DNA from: Caldilineaceae bacterium SB0661_bin_32
GTDB taxonomy: Bacteria > Chloroflexota > Anaerolineae > Caldilineales > Caldilineaceae
Direction: 5' to 3'
Assembly (NCBI GenBank): GCA_009841235.1
Contig: VXMH01000098.1
Span: 1-64,000, forward strand
DNA length: 64,000 nucleotides
Shown here: in pieces, positions 49,341 to 58,592 of the stretch
Numbering within the stretch: the stretch's first letter is position 1
Layout: every line of letters begins with the position of its first letter
The notes under the pieces: model-generated
Told to the model about the DNA's origin: nothing
The model's input: the letters and a program-made list of their open reading frames with translations, nothing else
Database searches by the model: none
Made by a program: the position numbers and the translations under genes

Positions 49341-51698
49341 TCAGCGGGGAAGCGGATGGGCATACAGTCCTGACTTCGTCAAAATGTAAAGAATGTCTGT
49401 AACCTCATCCAGGAAGAGACCTCTCAGGCCTGCCAGCGCCATGTCCTCGGCGTCAACAAACTGCTGAATATAGCGTCCTTCCTTGTCATATACCAGGATG
49501 CGCTCATCCGTTGCGTCAGCCAGAAAGAGCATACCGTCAGCATGTTCGGCCATCGCAAAGTCGACGAGCAGCCCACCAAGCCCGGGAATCCTCTCCAGGC
49601 TGAAAGGCAGTTGCTGGCCCTCGCGGAACCGGATCAAGGTTCCGTCTTCACTCAGCAGCCAGATATCCCCGTCGATTCCCATCGCTATCAGCCCGGCCAG
49701 ATCGCCCCGGACCTGCTCGTCAAACCATTCAGCCGGCGGGTCATCATAGGCCAGGCCGGCCGGCGAGTAGCGGAAGATCTGGTCCGACCGTTCATCGGCC
49801 AGATAAAGGCGGCCGTTGTAAATGCCCAGCTGGCCCACGCTTCCAAGCGAGCTCTGTTCTCTCAAGACCAGATGCGTCGCGCCATCCAGGCGATTGTAAC
49901 GAAAGACATTGTTGTTCCGGTCCAATATCAGAAGGCTTGCCTTGTCCTCAAAACCGGATATGCGCGGTTGCCAGGCGATGTCCACCAACCTGCCCACTGT
50001 TACCCCGCCGGGAACAGTGTCTCCTTCCTTCAAGATCGCCCCGTTGTCTTCTTCCAGCAGCGTGCGTTCCGGATTGGCGCGATAGTGGAAGATGGCCTGG
50101 TGGCCGCTGTCCAACACATATATGTCCTGGTTGGATACGACGATTCGCTGAGGCTCCGCATCAGCAGCGTACTCCAGCAGAGGTACATCCAGAGAATACA
50201 GCGCCCGGACCTGGAGCAAGTCCTGAAGTTCGGTCGCAATGACTTCCGACAACTCCTGTATTCGATCGGTTACGCCGATCAGCACGATGGCTTCGTCCAG
50301 ATAACGCTGCGCCTCACTCAGTGAGGCACGCGCCGTCGCCTTGTCTTCCACCGCCAAAGCCTGCTGGACCTCCAGCAACTTACCGTCGGCCAGCTCCACG
50401 AGCTGCAGACCTTCTTCCTGATTGATGCTGCCTTCGCGCAAGAAAGCGGCCCCGACGACAGCCGAAGTGAGCAGTGGGATGAGAATTGCTATCGCAATAA
50501 TCAGTCTGCGCCGGTTGCCCTTCGAAGGCGCCGGCGGCGCATAGCCGGGCAGCGCCGGCAGCTGGACGCGCTCCTCGCTCCGAGATACTGCCGGGCCCTC
50601 CGAAATCTGTTGCCGCGGCGCCTGCTGAATCGGCTCAACCGGGTCCGAAGGCGTAGGCTGGGATGGAGGTACGGGTCCCTCCGTCCCCGTCTGTTGCGTC
50701 TGCTCGTTCTGCCGCTCCCTGCGTTCGGGCAAGAGTCCTTGAAGGAGGCTGGAAAACCATCTGGACGGTCTGTCCAGTAGGCGAAAGGCGCGTTTGCGCC
50801 AGTGGTTTCGCACATTCTCCGGCGGGCGAATCGGAACTGTCAGTTGGTGCTGCATCGTCGCGGCGCTGGGCAAGTCAGGGCTTGGATCGCCCACTCGATT
50901 GCCGGACGTGCCAATGTGCGTCGTTCTCTCTTCCCCAGGCACACTGTGAACGGGAGGCGCGGCCCCAACGGCCGTCGGCAGGGGTGTGCCAACCGCCTCT
51001 TCCTCACCCTGCTCCTCGTCCGCGTATACCAGAAGCAGGCCAAGAAGAGGCACGTTTTCGCCCTGCTCCTGGAGATGCAATACCATCTCCTGCATATTGC
51101 TCACAGTAGTACTGACGACGGCGCCTCCGATAGTCCTGACGTCAGACTGCAGGATCCACTCACTTTCACCAAGGAAGAGCGCATCACCACTGTTGAGCAC
51201 ATGCCTGTATGTGTGTATGTTCGGTTCAGTCTCGCCGCCGACGTTGCTCGAAAAGCGCTCTTCATCAAGGGGGAATTGGTCCAATCGCTGATCCGTAGCG
51301 ATGAACGCCACGGTCGGCCCCGCCGAGGCAATGACCAGATGGCCTTGGACGACGGCAGCGCAGATGATCCCGGCCCGCAAATCAATGTCCGGGCTGTTCC
51401 GATTCATGTTGCGCAGTACTTCGTGGGCGTCGGTGATCGCCTGCTTCAGTACCTGGCTGACCGGCCCGCCTGCCGAGTAGTATGTGAGTTCAGCAGTCGC
51501 CTGCATCTCACGAACGGCGTGGCTGCCGACCGGACTGCTGCCAATCAGCTCGATGAGAATATACAGATTTCCCCTGGCTGCGCGCTCGTCCCCCCATCCC
51601 GGTTCAAAAGCTTCCAGGTGCGCGGCCCGCGGATTGCGGTGGTCCATCAACTGGGCGGAATGGACGCGTGATTGTACTGGAGAAGCTGTGCTTGCCAT
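49341..51698 (-). CDS. PP2C-like N-domain, membrane helix and beta-propeller protein
   Basis: A 785-residue protein with three parts: an N-terminal phosphatase-like region (about 30-250, with IICAAVVQGHLVIASAGPT and GDALFLGES) without the full PP2C acidic metal set, a Pro-rich linker, a helix at about 395-418 (LIIAIAILIPLLTSAVVGAA), and an outside NHL-type propeller (about 520-785; LYLADERSDQIFRYS and similar). I chose the ATG at 51698; the open frame extends further. It looks like a transmembrane sensor or scaffold. The LCP gene follows. Confidence 0.78.
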   Translation of the reverse strand: MASTASPVQSRVHSAQLMDHRNPRAAHLEAFEPGWGDERAARGNLYILIELIGSSPVGSHAVREMQATAELTYYSAGGPVSQVLKQAITDAHEVLRNMNRNSPDIDLRAGIICAAVVQGHLVIASAGPTVAFIATDQRLDQFPLDEERFSSNVGGETEPNIHTYRHVLNSGDALFLGESEWILQSDVRTIGGAVVSTTVSNMQEMVLHLQEQGENVPLLGLLLVYADEEQGEEEAVGTPLPTAVGAAPPVHSVPGEERTTHIGTSGNRVGDPSPDLPSAATMQHQLTVPIRPPENVRNHWRKRAFRLLDRPSRWFSSLLQGLLPERRERQNEQTQQTGTEGPVPPSQPTPSDPVEPIQQAPRQQISEGPAVSRSEERVQLPALPGYAPPAPSKGNRRRLIIAIAILIPLLTSAVVGAAFLREGSINQEEGLQLVELADGKLLEVQQALAVEDKATARASLSEAQRYLDEAIVLIGVTDRIQELSEVIATELQDLLQVRALYSLDVPLLEYAADAEPQRIVVSNQDIYVLDSGHQAIFHYRANPERTLLEEDNGAILKEGDTVPGGVTVGRLVDIAWQPRISGFEDKASLLILDRNNNVFRYNRLDGATHLVLREQSSLGSVGQLGIYNGRLYLADERSDQIFRYSPAGLAYDDPPAEWFDEQVRGDLAGLIAMGIDGDIWLLSEDGTLIRFREGQQLPFSLERIPGLGGLLVDFAMAEHADGMLFLADATDERILVYDKEGRYIQQFVDAEDMALAGLRGLFLDEVTDILYILTKSGLYAHPLPR

Positions 51699-52128
51699 AG
51701 TTGCTCGGTTTTGCGGCGAAGGCCGGGGGCAGAGAAATGCCGCCGGGACCGGCCAATTGGACTCCTTGCGCGTCTCTGGGGTTGTTCCCGCAGCGCCTGC
51801 TGGAGACGGTCGAATTCTCATTGTACACCTTACACCAATAGCCCACAAGCGCCGTTCTGTGCGGGGGATTCCGTGCGTCAAAGGCAAAAGTGCGGTATGA
51901 TGGCGCCACTGCCGCGACAGTCAGAACTGGTCGACGTCCATCCTCCAGGTTGGCGGGTTTCCAGGAATTCTGAACCCGGATTCTATCCGCAGATTCGTGT
52001 GCAGGCCGCAAACAGGGATCGCATCCGACGCCATCTTTTGACAGCCAATTGCAGATGAATTTGGGACCCACAGGGTCACTACCATTAATTAATTGCATTG
52101 GAAGGGCCGTGCGAACGGACACAAGCCA
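51699..52128 (-). promoter_or_regulatory. Divergent region with candidate - strand promoter
   Basis: No gene is supported in these 430 bases. On - a TTGTGG (51848-51843) and TACAAT (51825-51820) are 17 bases apart, a moderate sigma-70 match about 120 bases before the phosphatase-like gene. A TATGAT at 51896 on + has no -35 partner. Confidence 0.35.
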
Positions 52129-53202
52129 GTGAGAATCGGGATCGTAGGCGGGCCAAATAGCGGTAAGACAACGATCTTCAACGCGTTGACCCGCAGCGCT
52201 ACCGCCGCGACAGCCTACTCCAGCGGCCAGCTGGAGGTCCATACCGCGGTAGTGGACGTGCCGGACCCGCGTCTCAGCTTCCTCGCGCAGATGTTTGCCC
52301 CCCGCAAGGCCGTCTACGCACAAGTGACCTATAACGACATCGCCGGGCTGACCGGCGGCATCGGCAAAGAGGGCCAAATTCGCGGCCCTCTTCTGAACGC
52401 AATCGCCGCCAACGATGCGCTTCTGCTTGTCGCTCGGGCCTTCCGCGATCCCAATGTTCCCCACCCCAATGACAGCGTCGACCCGGGCGCGGACTTTGCA
52501 GCGATGGAAACGGAATTCCTGCTCAACGATATGGTTACGATCGAAGGGCGCCTGGAACGGATCGCTGCCCAGCGGTCTCGCGGTCCCGTTGAAGAGCGTC
52601 AGCGCCTGGCGCACGAAGAAGCGCTGCTCACGCGGCTCTACCCCCTGCTGGAGGAAGGGGCCCCCTTGAAAGAGGCGACGCTGTCCGCCGGTGAGAAGAA
52701 GCTGCTGGGCGGCTTTGGCTTCCTGAGTCTGAAGCCGGTTCTGCGCGTAGTCAACGCAGGTGATGAAGATGACGAAGATATGTTCTCGCACTGTCTGAAT
52801 GAAGGGACTTTCTTCCTGCGGGGACGGCTGGAAGCCGAAATCGCCCTGATGACGCCGGAGGAAGCTGCCGAATTCCTGGTTGGGTTCGGTATCGCGGAGC
52901 AGGGCTTGAACCGGGCGATTCGTCGTTGTTACCAGCTCTTGGGTCTGCTCAGTTTCTTCACAATCGGCGACAACGAGGTCCGCTCTTGGGCTGTCGGCGC
53001 CGGATCAACCGCGCCCGAAGCTGCCGGCATCGTCCACACCGATATGCAAAGGGGTTTCATTCGAGCAGAAACCGTACATTTCGACAGCCTTAAGGACGCC
53101 GGAAATATGGCCGCAGCTCGCAACCAGGGTCTCTTGAGGCTCGAAGGCAAGGAGTACGTTGTTCAAGACGGTGACATTCTGAACTTTCGTTTCAATGTCT
53201 GA
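52129..53202 (+). CDS. YchF-like Obg-family GTPase/ATPase with TGS domain
   Basis: A 357-residue P-loop protein. Walker A is IGIVGGPNSGKTTIFNALT; KPVLRVVNAGDED takes the place of the specificity motif, as in YchF, where ATP is preferred. The C-terminal TGS-like domain (about 275-355) ends GKEYVVQDGDILNFRFNV. YchF-type proteins bind ribosomes. I chose GTG 52129, which matches the usual start; an in-frame TTG at 52093 adds 12 residues. It is followed by the S1-domain gene. Confidence 0.88.
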   Translation: MRIGIVGGPNSGKTTIFNALTRSATAATAYSSGQLEVHTAVVDVPDPRLSFLAQMFAPRKAVYAQVTYNDIAGLTGGIGKEGQIRGPLLNAIAANDALLLVARAFRDPNVPHPNDSVDPGADFAAMETEFLLNDMVTIEGRLERIAAQRSRGPVEERQRLAHEEALLTRLYPLLEEGAPLKEATLSAGEKKLLGGFGFLSLKPVLRVVNAGDEDDEDMFSHCLNEGTFFLRGRLEAEIALMTPEEAAEFLVGFGIAEQGLNRAIRRCYQLLGLLSFFTIGDNEVRSWAVGAGSTAPEAAGIVHTDMQRGFIRAETVHFDSLKDAGNMAAARNQGLLRLEGKEYVVQDGDILNFRFNV

Positions 53203-53237
53203 CGAAAACCTGTAAGTGTTTTCGTACCTCCTGACTT

Positions 53238-53267
53238 TTGTCCTGAGAATTAAAGATAAGGTATACT
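53238..53267 (+). promoter_or_regulatory. Candidate sigma-70 promoter of the S1-domain gene
   Basis: TTGTCC (53238-53243) and TATACT (53262-53267) are 18 bases apart, 50 bases before the ATG at 53318. The region is A/T-rich relative to its surroundings. Confidence 0.45.
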
Positions 53268-53317
53268 GCGTAACGGTGTTGCGCAGGGACAGCACCGATG
53301 TCAACGAGGAGCGGAAG

Positions 53318-54136
53318 ATGACCGAAGAACCCCGTAATGTCGAGATCCAGGAAGCCGACGAGACCCCAAACGAGGCCGACGCCGCCAAAACGGTCGTTCG
53401 CCTGAGCGTCGGCCAGGAATTAACCGGCAAAGTCAAGCAAGTTACCGACTTTGGCGCCTTTGTCGACATCGGCGCCGGCCGTGATGGATTGGTCCATATC
53501 TCCGAACTGTCGGTTGGCCGTGTGACCAACGTGAAAGAGATTGTGGAGGAAGGCCAGAGCGTCACAGTCTGGATCAAGCGGCTGAACCGGGAGCGAAACC
53601 GCATCAGCCTGACCATGATCTCGCCCGACACCAGGACGATTCGAGACCTGCAAGAGGGCGAAGTCGTCGAAGGTGTTGTTACCAGAATGGTCCCCTATGG
53701 CGCCTTCATCAACATTGGGGTGGGCACCGACGCCCTTCTCCACGTGCGTGAGATGGGGAATAACTACGTCGAAAAGCCGGAAGATGTAGTTGAAATCGAT
53801 GAGAAGCTGGAAGTTCGCATCATGACCGTCAATCGCCGCCGCCGCCACATTGACGTCAGCATAAAGGGGTTGCGGGAAGAGCCTGAAGGGGATGAAGCTG
53901 AAGCGACCGATGGGGCATCCGCTTCAGAAGAAGAATCAGATTCGCAGGTCGTTGACAAGTTTGAGAATATCGAGGTTCTCTCGCCAATGGAGCTGGCTTT
54001 CAAACGCGCCATGGAGGCCGGGGGTGAGGAGGTTGCCCTGCCCAAGTCCTCGCGGCGCCGCAAGCGTCGTCAACACCGTGCCCGCTCAGAACAGGCGAAG
54101 ATCATTCAGCGTACTCTGGATACGATGCGCGAGTAG
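53318..54136 (+). CDS. Protein with two S1 RNA-binding domains
   Basis: A 272-residue protein with two OB-fold S1 domains (about 30-100 and 112-185). The first has GKVKQVTDFGAFVDIGAGRD and GLVHISEL, the second VTRMVPYGAFINIGVGTDAL. A charged tail (about 190-272) ends in an Arg-rich segment. It may act on mRNA or ribosomes like short RpsA-type proteins. GAGGAG lies before the ATG; the open frame runs 34 codons upstream through the promoter. Confidence 0.88.
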   Translation: MTEEPRNVEIQEADETPNEADAAKTVVRLSVGQELTGKVKQVTDFGAFVDIGAGRDGLVHISELSVGRVTNVKEIVEEGQSVTVWIKRLNRERNRISLTMISPDTRTIRDLQEGEVVEGVVTRMVPYGAFINIGVGTDALLHVREMGNNYVEKPEDVVEIDEKLEVRIMTVNRRRRHIDVSIKGLREEPEGDEAEATDGASASEEESDSQVVDKFENIEVLSPMELAFKRAMEAGGEEVALPKSSRRRKRRQHRARSEQAKIIQRTLDTMRE

Positions 54137-54146
54137 AACGCTGGCG

Positions 54147-54173
54147 CAGTATTCACCTGGCAGTATTCACCTG
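54147..54173. repeat. Tandem 13-mer pair after the S1-domain gene
   Basis: CAGTATTCACCTG occurs at 54147-54159 and 54161-54173, just after the stop codon. Its core GTATTCACCT is the reverse complement of the core of the 17-bp duplication at 4538-4571. Confidence 0.8.
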
Positions 54174-54331
54174 AATGGGGCGGCGGAAGAATCAGACTTC
54201 CGTCGCTCTTTTGATTGGCGCCTTCGTCTATTGGATCTGGCAAGCGATCGCGGCGGCTGACGGTCGCACGAGGTCGCCGTTCGACATGGTTATATCGTCC
54301 ACCATTCTCAGATGGTGGCGCCGGAGGCACA

Positions 54332-55105
54332 ATGAATATCCGCGGCTGTGTGGCATTGGTGACGGGAGGCGCGCATCGTGTGGGCAAGGAAATTGTCCTG
54401 GACCTTGCCCGCGCTGGCGCCGACGTCGTCATTCTCTACAACAGTTCAGCTAGTGCCGCGGCGGAGACCGCACATGAGGCAGAGGCTCTCGGTGTCTGCG
54501 CAGCACCTGTGCAATGTGATGTTTCCGACCTGCATGCAGTGCAGAGAGTGGCACAGGGCGTTCGCGATCGTTTCGGCCGGCTCAGCGTACTCGTCAATTC
54601 AGCCGACTGGTTCGCCCAGGATCCCTTTCCCACCGAAAGCTACGGGACCTGGCGCCGGATTCTCGACGTTTCCGTTCATGGCAGCTTCTACGTCAGCAAC
54701 GAATTGGCCCCCCTCCTTCTGGAGCAACCGGAAGCGGCCATCGTCAATATCGTAGACCTCTCAGTCTGGCATCCCTGGCCGAATTTCACCGGCCACGCAG
54801 TGGCAAAGTCCGCCCTTCTCGCTCTGACTCGACAGATGGCGCTGGAACTTGCCCCCACCGTGCGGGTTAACGCAGTGGCTCCGGGCCCAGTGCTGCCTCC
54901 ACCGCACTACACCGAAGAAAGGCTGCGGCGCAGCAGCAGCCGTACGCTGCTGAACCGTTGGGGAAAGGCCGGGGACGTCGCCCACGCCGTCAGATTCCTG
55001 GTCGAGTCCAACTATACGACCGGTGAAGTAGTGCGCGTCGATGGCGGAGAACTGATCGCGAAGCGGTCCCCTCTGGCGCTCTCGACGCTCCCTTCGCCGA
55101 CTTAA
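54332..55105 (+). CDS. SDR family oxidoreductase with atypical active site
   Basis: A 257-residue classical short-chain dehydrogenase, near pteridine-reductase-like proteins. The cofactor loop TGGAHRVGKE (11-20) and NIVDLS (Ser144) are present. At the Y-x3-K motif the sequence is HAVAK: His155 stands for the catalytic Tyr, Lys159 is kept. VNSAD replaces the usual NNAG. Activity is therefore doubtful or altered. GGAGG precedes the ATG at 54332; the longer open frame has no site. Confidence 0.85.
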   Translation: MNIRGCVALVTGGAHRVGKEIVLDLARAGADVVILYNSSASAAAETAHEAEALGVCAAPVQCDVSDLHAVQRVAQGVRDRFGRLSVLVNSADWFAQDPFPTESYGTWRRILDVSVHGSFYVSNELAPLLLEQPEAAIVNIVDLSVWHPWPNFTGHAVAKSALLALTRQMALELAPTVRVNAVAPGPVLPPPHYTEERLRRSSSRTLLNRWGKAGDVAHAVRFLVESNYTTGEVVRVDGGELIAKRSPLALSTLPSPT

Positions 55106-55228
55106 CCTCTGTTTCCAATAGACCTTACAGCTGTCATGCGGAACTCTTGCGCCGAAGAAGCAACTTCAAGCTCTCCAGGACGTAGAGTCTAACAGAAGGC
55201 CGATTCAAACCCAGGCAGGAGCCGGACG

Positions 55229-55570
55229 ATGGAGCTGTTGACAATCTGGATAGTTACGACGCTGAGTCTGCTGGTCATATCCCGTATTGGGTTGTTCGGC
55301 GTCGACATTGAAGACTTCGGAACGGCGCTTGTGGTGGCCGTCGTACTGGGCCTGTTGAACGCCGTCCTCGGTCCCATCCTCCGATTCCTTTCCTTCCCCC
55401 TGCTCATATTGACTTTCGGACTCTTCAGCGTCTTTATCAACGCCGCCGTGTTCTGGCTTACGGCGAACCTGGTAAGCGGTTTTGAACTGCGCCGCGGCTG
55501 CTTCAGCGCCCTGGTCGGTCCGATCGCACTGGCAGCGCTGAACTCTTTCATCATGGCGATCCTCCCCTGA
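55229..55570 (+). CDS. Phage-holin-family (4TM) membrane protein
   Basis: A 113-residue protein with four predicted helices, matching the mycobacterial-type 4TM phage holin family (PF04020), common in bacterial chromosomes outside phage. Segments GLLNAVLGPILRFLSFPLLILTFGLFSVFINA are read as helices 2 and 3. AGGAG lies 7 bases before the ATG. No phage gene is near, so a chromosomal membrane role is likely. Confidence 0.85.
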   Translation: MELLTIWIVTTLSLLVISRIGLFGVDIEDFGTALVVAVVLGLLNAVLGPILRFLSFPLLILTFGLFSVFINAAVFWLTANLVSGFELRRGCFSALVGPIALAALNSFIMAILP

Positions 55571-55826
55571 TCGATTCTCGCCACTGGAAATTCGGCATAC
55601 TTGTGCGGCTGCGGGTCCCCGCTTCACAACCTCCAGATCGTCTTACAAATGAATAGCCCACCCTGCCAGCGCGGCCCCGCCGGCGCCAGGAGGAGGCGCG
55701 ATTACTTGCCAGATTCGCCGGTTTTTGGTAACGTGCTCTGGTGCCTTGCCAATGAGAAACTGCGAAAGTGACGGAGTGGCGCCAGCCCACAAGTGGGCGA
55801 AGCCGGCGGACCGGAAAGGAGCTCCG

Positions 55827-56732
55827 GTGGACCTTCTGACAGAATTCTCAACCGCCTTGAGGACGGACAGCGAACGTCCGGAGAAACTGGCTCTTTTACT
55901 CGGCAAACTCATCGATCCCGGGCTGGACGTAAACAGCTACGTCAGACGCCTGGATGAGTTGGCCGACCAGGTCGAACAAAGTATGCCCGTCGGGGCGCTC
56001 GGCCGCGCCAGAGCCGAGGCTTTGATCGCCGTACTGCACGGCGAATACGACTTTCTCGGCAATGTCGAAAACTACTACGACCCGTCCAACAGCTTCCTTC
56101 ACCGCGTGCTCGACGCGCGTCTCGGGCTCCCCATCACGCTTAGCCTCCTTTACACCGCCGTAGGGCGCCGCCTGGGTATGAACCTGCGGGGTCTGGGTCT
56201 GCCCGGGCACTTCATGTTGGAATACAGCGACATGAACGGTGTGTGGATTCTCGATCCCTTTCATGGCAAGGTCGTTGGCAGCGAGGAGCTCTCCTACTAT
56301 CTCACGCAGATCTTCCAGCAGCCGATTCGCATCTCCGTCTCCCTGGAGCAGTACCGCACAACCACTGACGCATGGATACTACGCATTCTGAATAACCTCC
56401 GCTCCGTGCACATCTCCCAACACCGTCTGGCCGATGCCCTGAAAGTGCTGAACTACATGGTGATCGTGGACCCGGAGGAGGCAAACCTCTGGCGCGATCG
56501 CGGCATGCTCCACTATGGGCTGGAAAACATGCTGTTGGCTGAGAGCGACCTGTGGCGCTATTTCCTGCTGCGTAACCGCCTGCATCTGTTCACAGGCGAA
56601 GCCGAAATGGTGTTCAGCGGCGTTGCCTTCGGAGGCTGGATGCCCGAGGCGGAGCAAGAGCCTACCCAGGAGGACCAGCGCGTGCTATTCGTGCTGAAGC
56701 GGATTCGAGATGAAATCAGAAGGTTGAACTGA
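55827..56732 (+). CDS. SirB1/transglutaminase-like family protein
   Basis: A 301-residue protein of the SirB1 (YchA-like) family. Characteristic are NYYDPSNSFLHRVLDARLGLPITLSLLY and GLPGHFMLEY in the transglutaminase-like half; a TPR-like helical half (about 200-260) follows. The start is GTG 55827 with AAAGGAG upstream. The catalytic Cys of true transglutaminases is not evident. The PlsC gene begins 7 bases downstream. Confidence 0.87.
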   Translation: MDLLTEFSTALRTDSERPEKLALLLGKLIDPGLDVNSYVRRLDELADQVEQSMPVGALGRARAEALIAVLHGEYDFLGNVENYYDPSNSFLHRVLDARLGLPITLSLLYTAVGRRLGMNLRGLGLPGHFMLEYSDMNGVWILDPFHGKVVGSEELSYYLTQIFQQPIRISVSLEQYRTTTDAWILRILNNLRSVHISQHRLADALKVLNYMVIVDPEEANLWRDRGMLHYGLENMLLAESDLWRYFLLRNRLHLFTGEAEMVFSGVAFGGWMPEAEQEPTQEDQRVLFVLKRIRDEIRRLN

Positions 56733-56739
56733 AGCGAGA

Positions 56740-57471
56740 ATGAGGATCCCGTCTGACGCCTCCCGTCTCTGGAAATTCTGTCATGTGGCGCTTACCCTCC
56801 TGCGCCCCCTGTTCTGCGCCCTGAGAGTGGAGGGCGTGGAGAACGTGCCCCGGAAAGGCGGCGTCGTTCTGGCCTGCAATCATCCCGGCGGCATGGACAG
56901 TTTTGTTCTGGGCTTCGCTTCCCCGCGTCAGGTCTACTATATGGCAAAAAGGGAGCTCTTTAACGTCCATCCCGTGATGACTTTTCTTCTGTACCGCATA
57001 GGCGCATTTCCCATCAACCGGGGCGCACGCGACACCGAGGCGATCGAGTACAGCGTGGAGCTCCTGAAACAGGGGCGTGTACTGGGAATGTTTCCTGAGG
57101 GGACGCGTAACCGCGGCAAACCGATGCGGCGGGGGAAAAGCGGAGCAGTGCGAATCGCCATCGATGCCGGAGTGCCTGTGGTGCCCGTGGCAGTGCTGGA
57201 GATTCCCCACCTGCACAAAAACTGGCTCAACCCTTTCAAACGCACGCAGCTCTCCGTTCAATTCGGACAGCCCATGCTCTTCCCCGCAGGTACGATGGAA
57301 GACGTGCAGGAGTATACAACCGAAATCATGCTGGAAGTTGCGCGCATGATGCCGCCGGAACTGCGCGGCCACTATGGAGAAGCGCTGGCCTCGTCCCGAG
57401 ATCGAACTCCGCCCCGTACCCCAGTAGCAGAGCCAACCGGCCCGGCGGCCCGCGATATCGCGACCCGCTGA
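56740..57471 (+). CDS. plsC: 1-acyl-sn-glycerol-3-phosphate acyltransferase (PlsC-like)
   Basis: A 243-residue membrane-associated acyltransferase. The catalytic H-x4-D is NHPGGMD, with the phosphate-binding FPEGTR and the IPVVPVAV-like VPVVPVAVLE strand. It acylates lysophosphatidic acid in phospholipid synthesis. It is closely spaced after the SirB1-like gene. The C-terminus is Pro/Arg-rich and may be variable. Confidence 0.9.
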   Translation: MRIPSDASRLWKFCHVALTLLRPLFCALRVEGVENVPRKGGVVLACNHPGGMDSFVLGFASPRQVYYMAKRELFNVHPVMTFLLYRIGAFPINRGARDTEAIEYSVELLKQGRVLGMFPEGTRNRGKPMRRGKSGAVRIAIDAGVPVVPVAVLEIPHLHKNWLNPFKRTQLSVQFGQPMLFPAGTMEDVQEYTTEIMLEVARMMPPELRGHYGEALASSRDRTPPRTPVAEPTGPAARDIATR

Positions 57472-57527
57472 CTGAAGAAGCCGCTCTCCACCCCGTTTAT
57501 ACGAACCGCGCAGGAATCCGCCTCATC

Positions 57528-58592
57528 CTAAGCCAGAGTCGCCATCACGCCTTCCAGGGCTTCACGGCTGGGCCGCAGCTTTTCGTCCGGCAACTGCGTC
57601 AAAGGTGTGTCGGTAAGGTTCAGAAGCTCTGTCAGGGTCGGTTCTGCTTCGTTGATATACAGTAAACCGGTGATCAGCTTCTGCTCGTCCAACGAGCGTT
57701 GGATGACATTGTAGGCAGCAGCGCGATCCTTCGGATCGTGGTCCGGATCGATCTTCTTCAGGACAATGCTGCCCCCATCATGCAGTTCAACTTCGAGCTC
57801 GTCCTCGTAGTCTTCGATCTCAATCTCTTCAAACTCGGGCACAAAGTTAAGATCGTGCAGCCGGATCTCATTGGCCCGTCCGAATCCATAGCTCTTCGTG
57901 GACGTATCGTGGTTGTTAAAGGTCACGCAGGGGCTGATGATATCGAGTACCGCGATACCCCGGTGATTTATCGCAGCTTTAAGCAGCGCCTCCAGCTGCT
58001 TCGGATCACCGGCAAAACTGCGGGCGACGAACGTCGCATTTGCGGTCAGCGCTTCCATGCAGATGTCCAGCGGCGGCAGGTCGTTTACCCCCTGGTACTT
58101 GAGAAACTGGCCCTCATCGGCGGTCGCGCTGAACTGGCCTTTGGTAAGACCGTAAACACCGTTGTTCTCGACGATATAGATGAGCGGCAGGTTGCGCCTT
58201 ACCGCGTGCTTGAACTGGCCGATGCCTATTGAGGCAGTGTCACCGTCTCCGCTGACGCCGATCACCTCCAATGAGGCGTTGGCGATAATCGCCCCGGTCG
58301 CCACCGAAGGCATGCGCCCATGCAGACTGTTGAAGCCGTGGCTCCAGCCCAGATAGTAGGCCGGCGTCTTGCTGCTGCATCCGATCCCGCTGAGTTTCAC
58401 GACCTGCGTCTGGTCCAGACCCATCTCCCAGGCCGCATTGACAATGCGCTGGCTGACACTGTCGTGCCCGCAGCCCTTGCACAAGGTCGACGGTCGTCCG
58501 CGATAGGAGGTCTTTTCCAGGCCGATGCGATTGGTCTTTGCGGGACGTGCGGCGCGTCTGGCCGCCGCGTCTGCCCTGGTCCTGGTACTCAT
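57528..58592 (-). CDS. korB: 2-oxoacid:ferredoxin oxidoreductase beta subunit
   Basis: A 354-residue thiamine diphosphate-binding subunit. Cys38, Cys41 (LCKGCGH) and Cys72 (GIGCSSK) are iron-sulfur ligands, with a further Cys in SPCVTF; GDGDTASIG and ENNGVYGLTKGQ bind the cofactor. With the alpha subunit it oxidatively decarboxylates 2-oxoglutarate or another 2-oxo acid to the acyl-CoA, reducing ferredoxin. The ATG overlaps the alpha stop (ATGA). The exact 2-oxo acid is inferred. Confidence 0.92.
   Translation of the reverse strand: MSTRTRADAAARRAARPAKTNRIGLEKTSYRGRPSTLCKGCGHDSVSQRIVNAAWEMGLDQTQVVKLSGIGCSSKTPAYYLGWSHGFNSLHGRMPSVATGAIIANASLEVIGVSGDGDTASIGIGQFKHAVRRNLPLIYIVENNGVYGLTKGQFSATADEGQFLKYQGVNDLPPLDICMEALTANATFVARSFAGDPKQLEALLKAAINHRGIAVLDIISPCVTFNNHDTSTKSYGFGRANEIRLHDLNFVPEFEEIEIEDYEDELEVELHDGGSIVLKKIDPDHDPKDRAAAYNVIQRSLDEQKLITGLLYINEAEPTLTELLNLTDTPLTQLPDEKLRPSREALEGVMATLA

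Noticed and set aside
51604..52791. - strand open frame spanning the phosphatase-like/YchF gap
   Set aside because: It overlaps both real genes and has no coherent domain; composition fits a shadow.
55229..55570. Prophage, suggested by the holin-family protein
   Set aside because: This 4TM family is common on chromosomes and no lysin, capsid or integrase gene is nearby.
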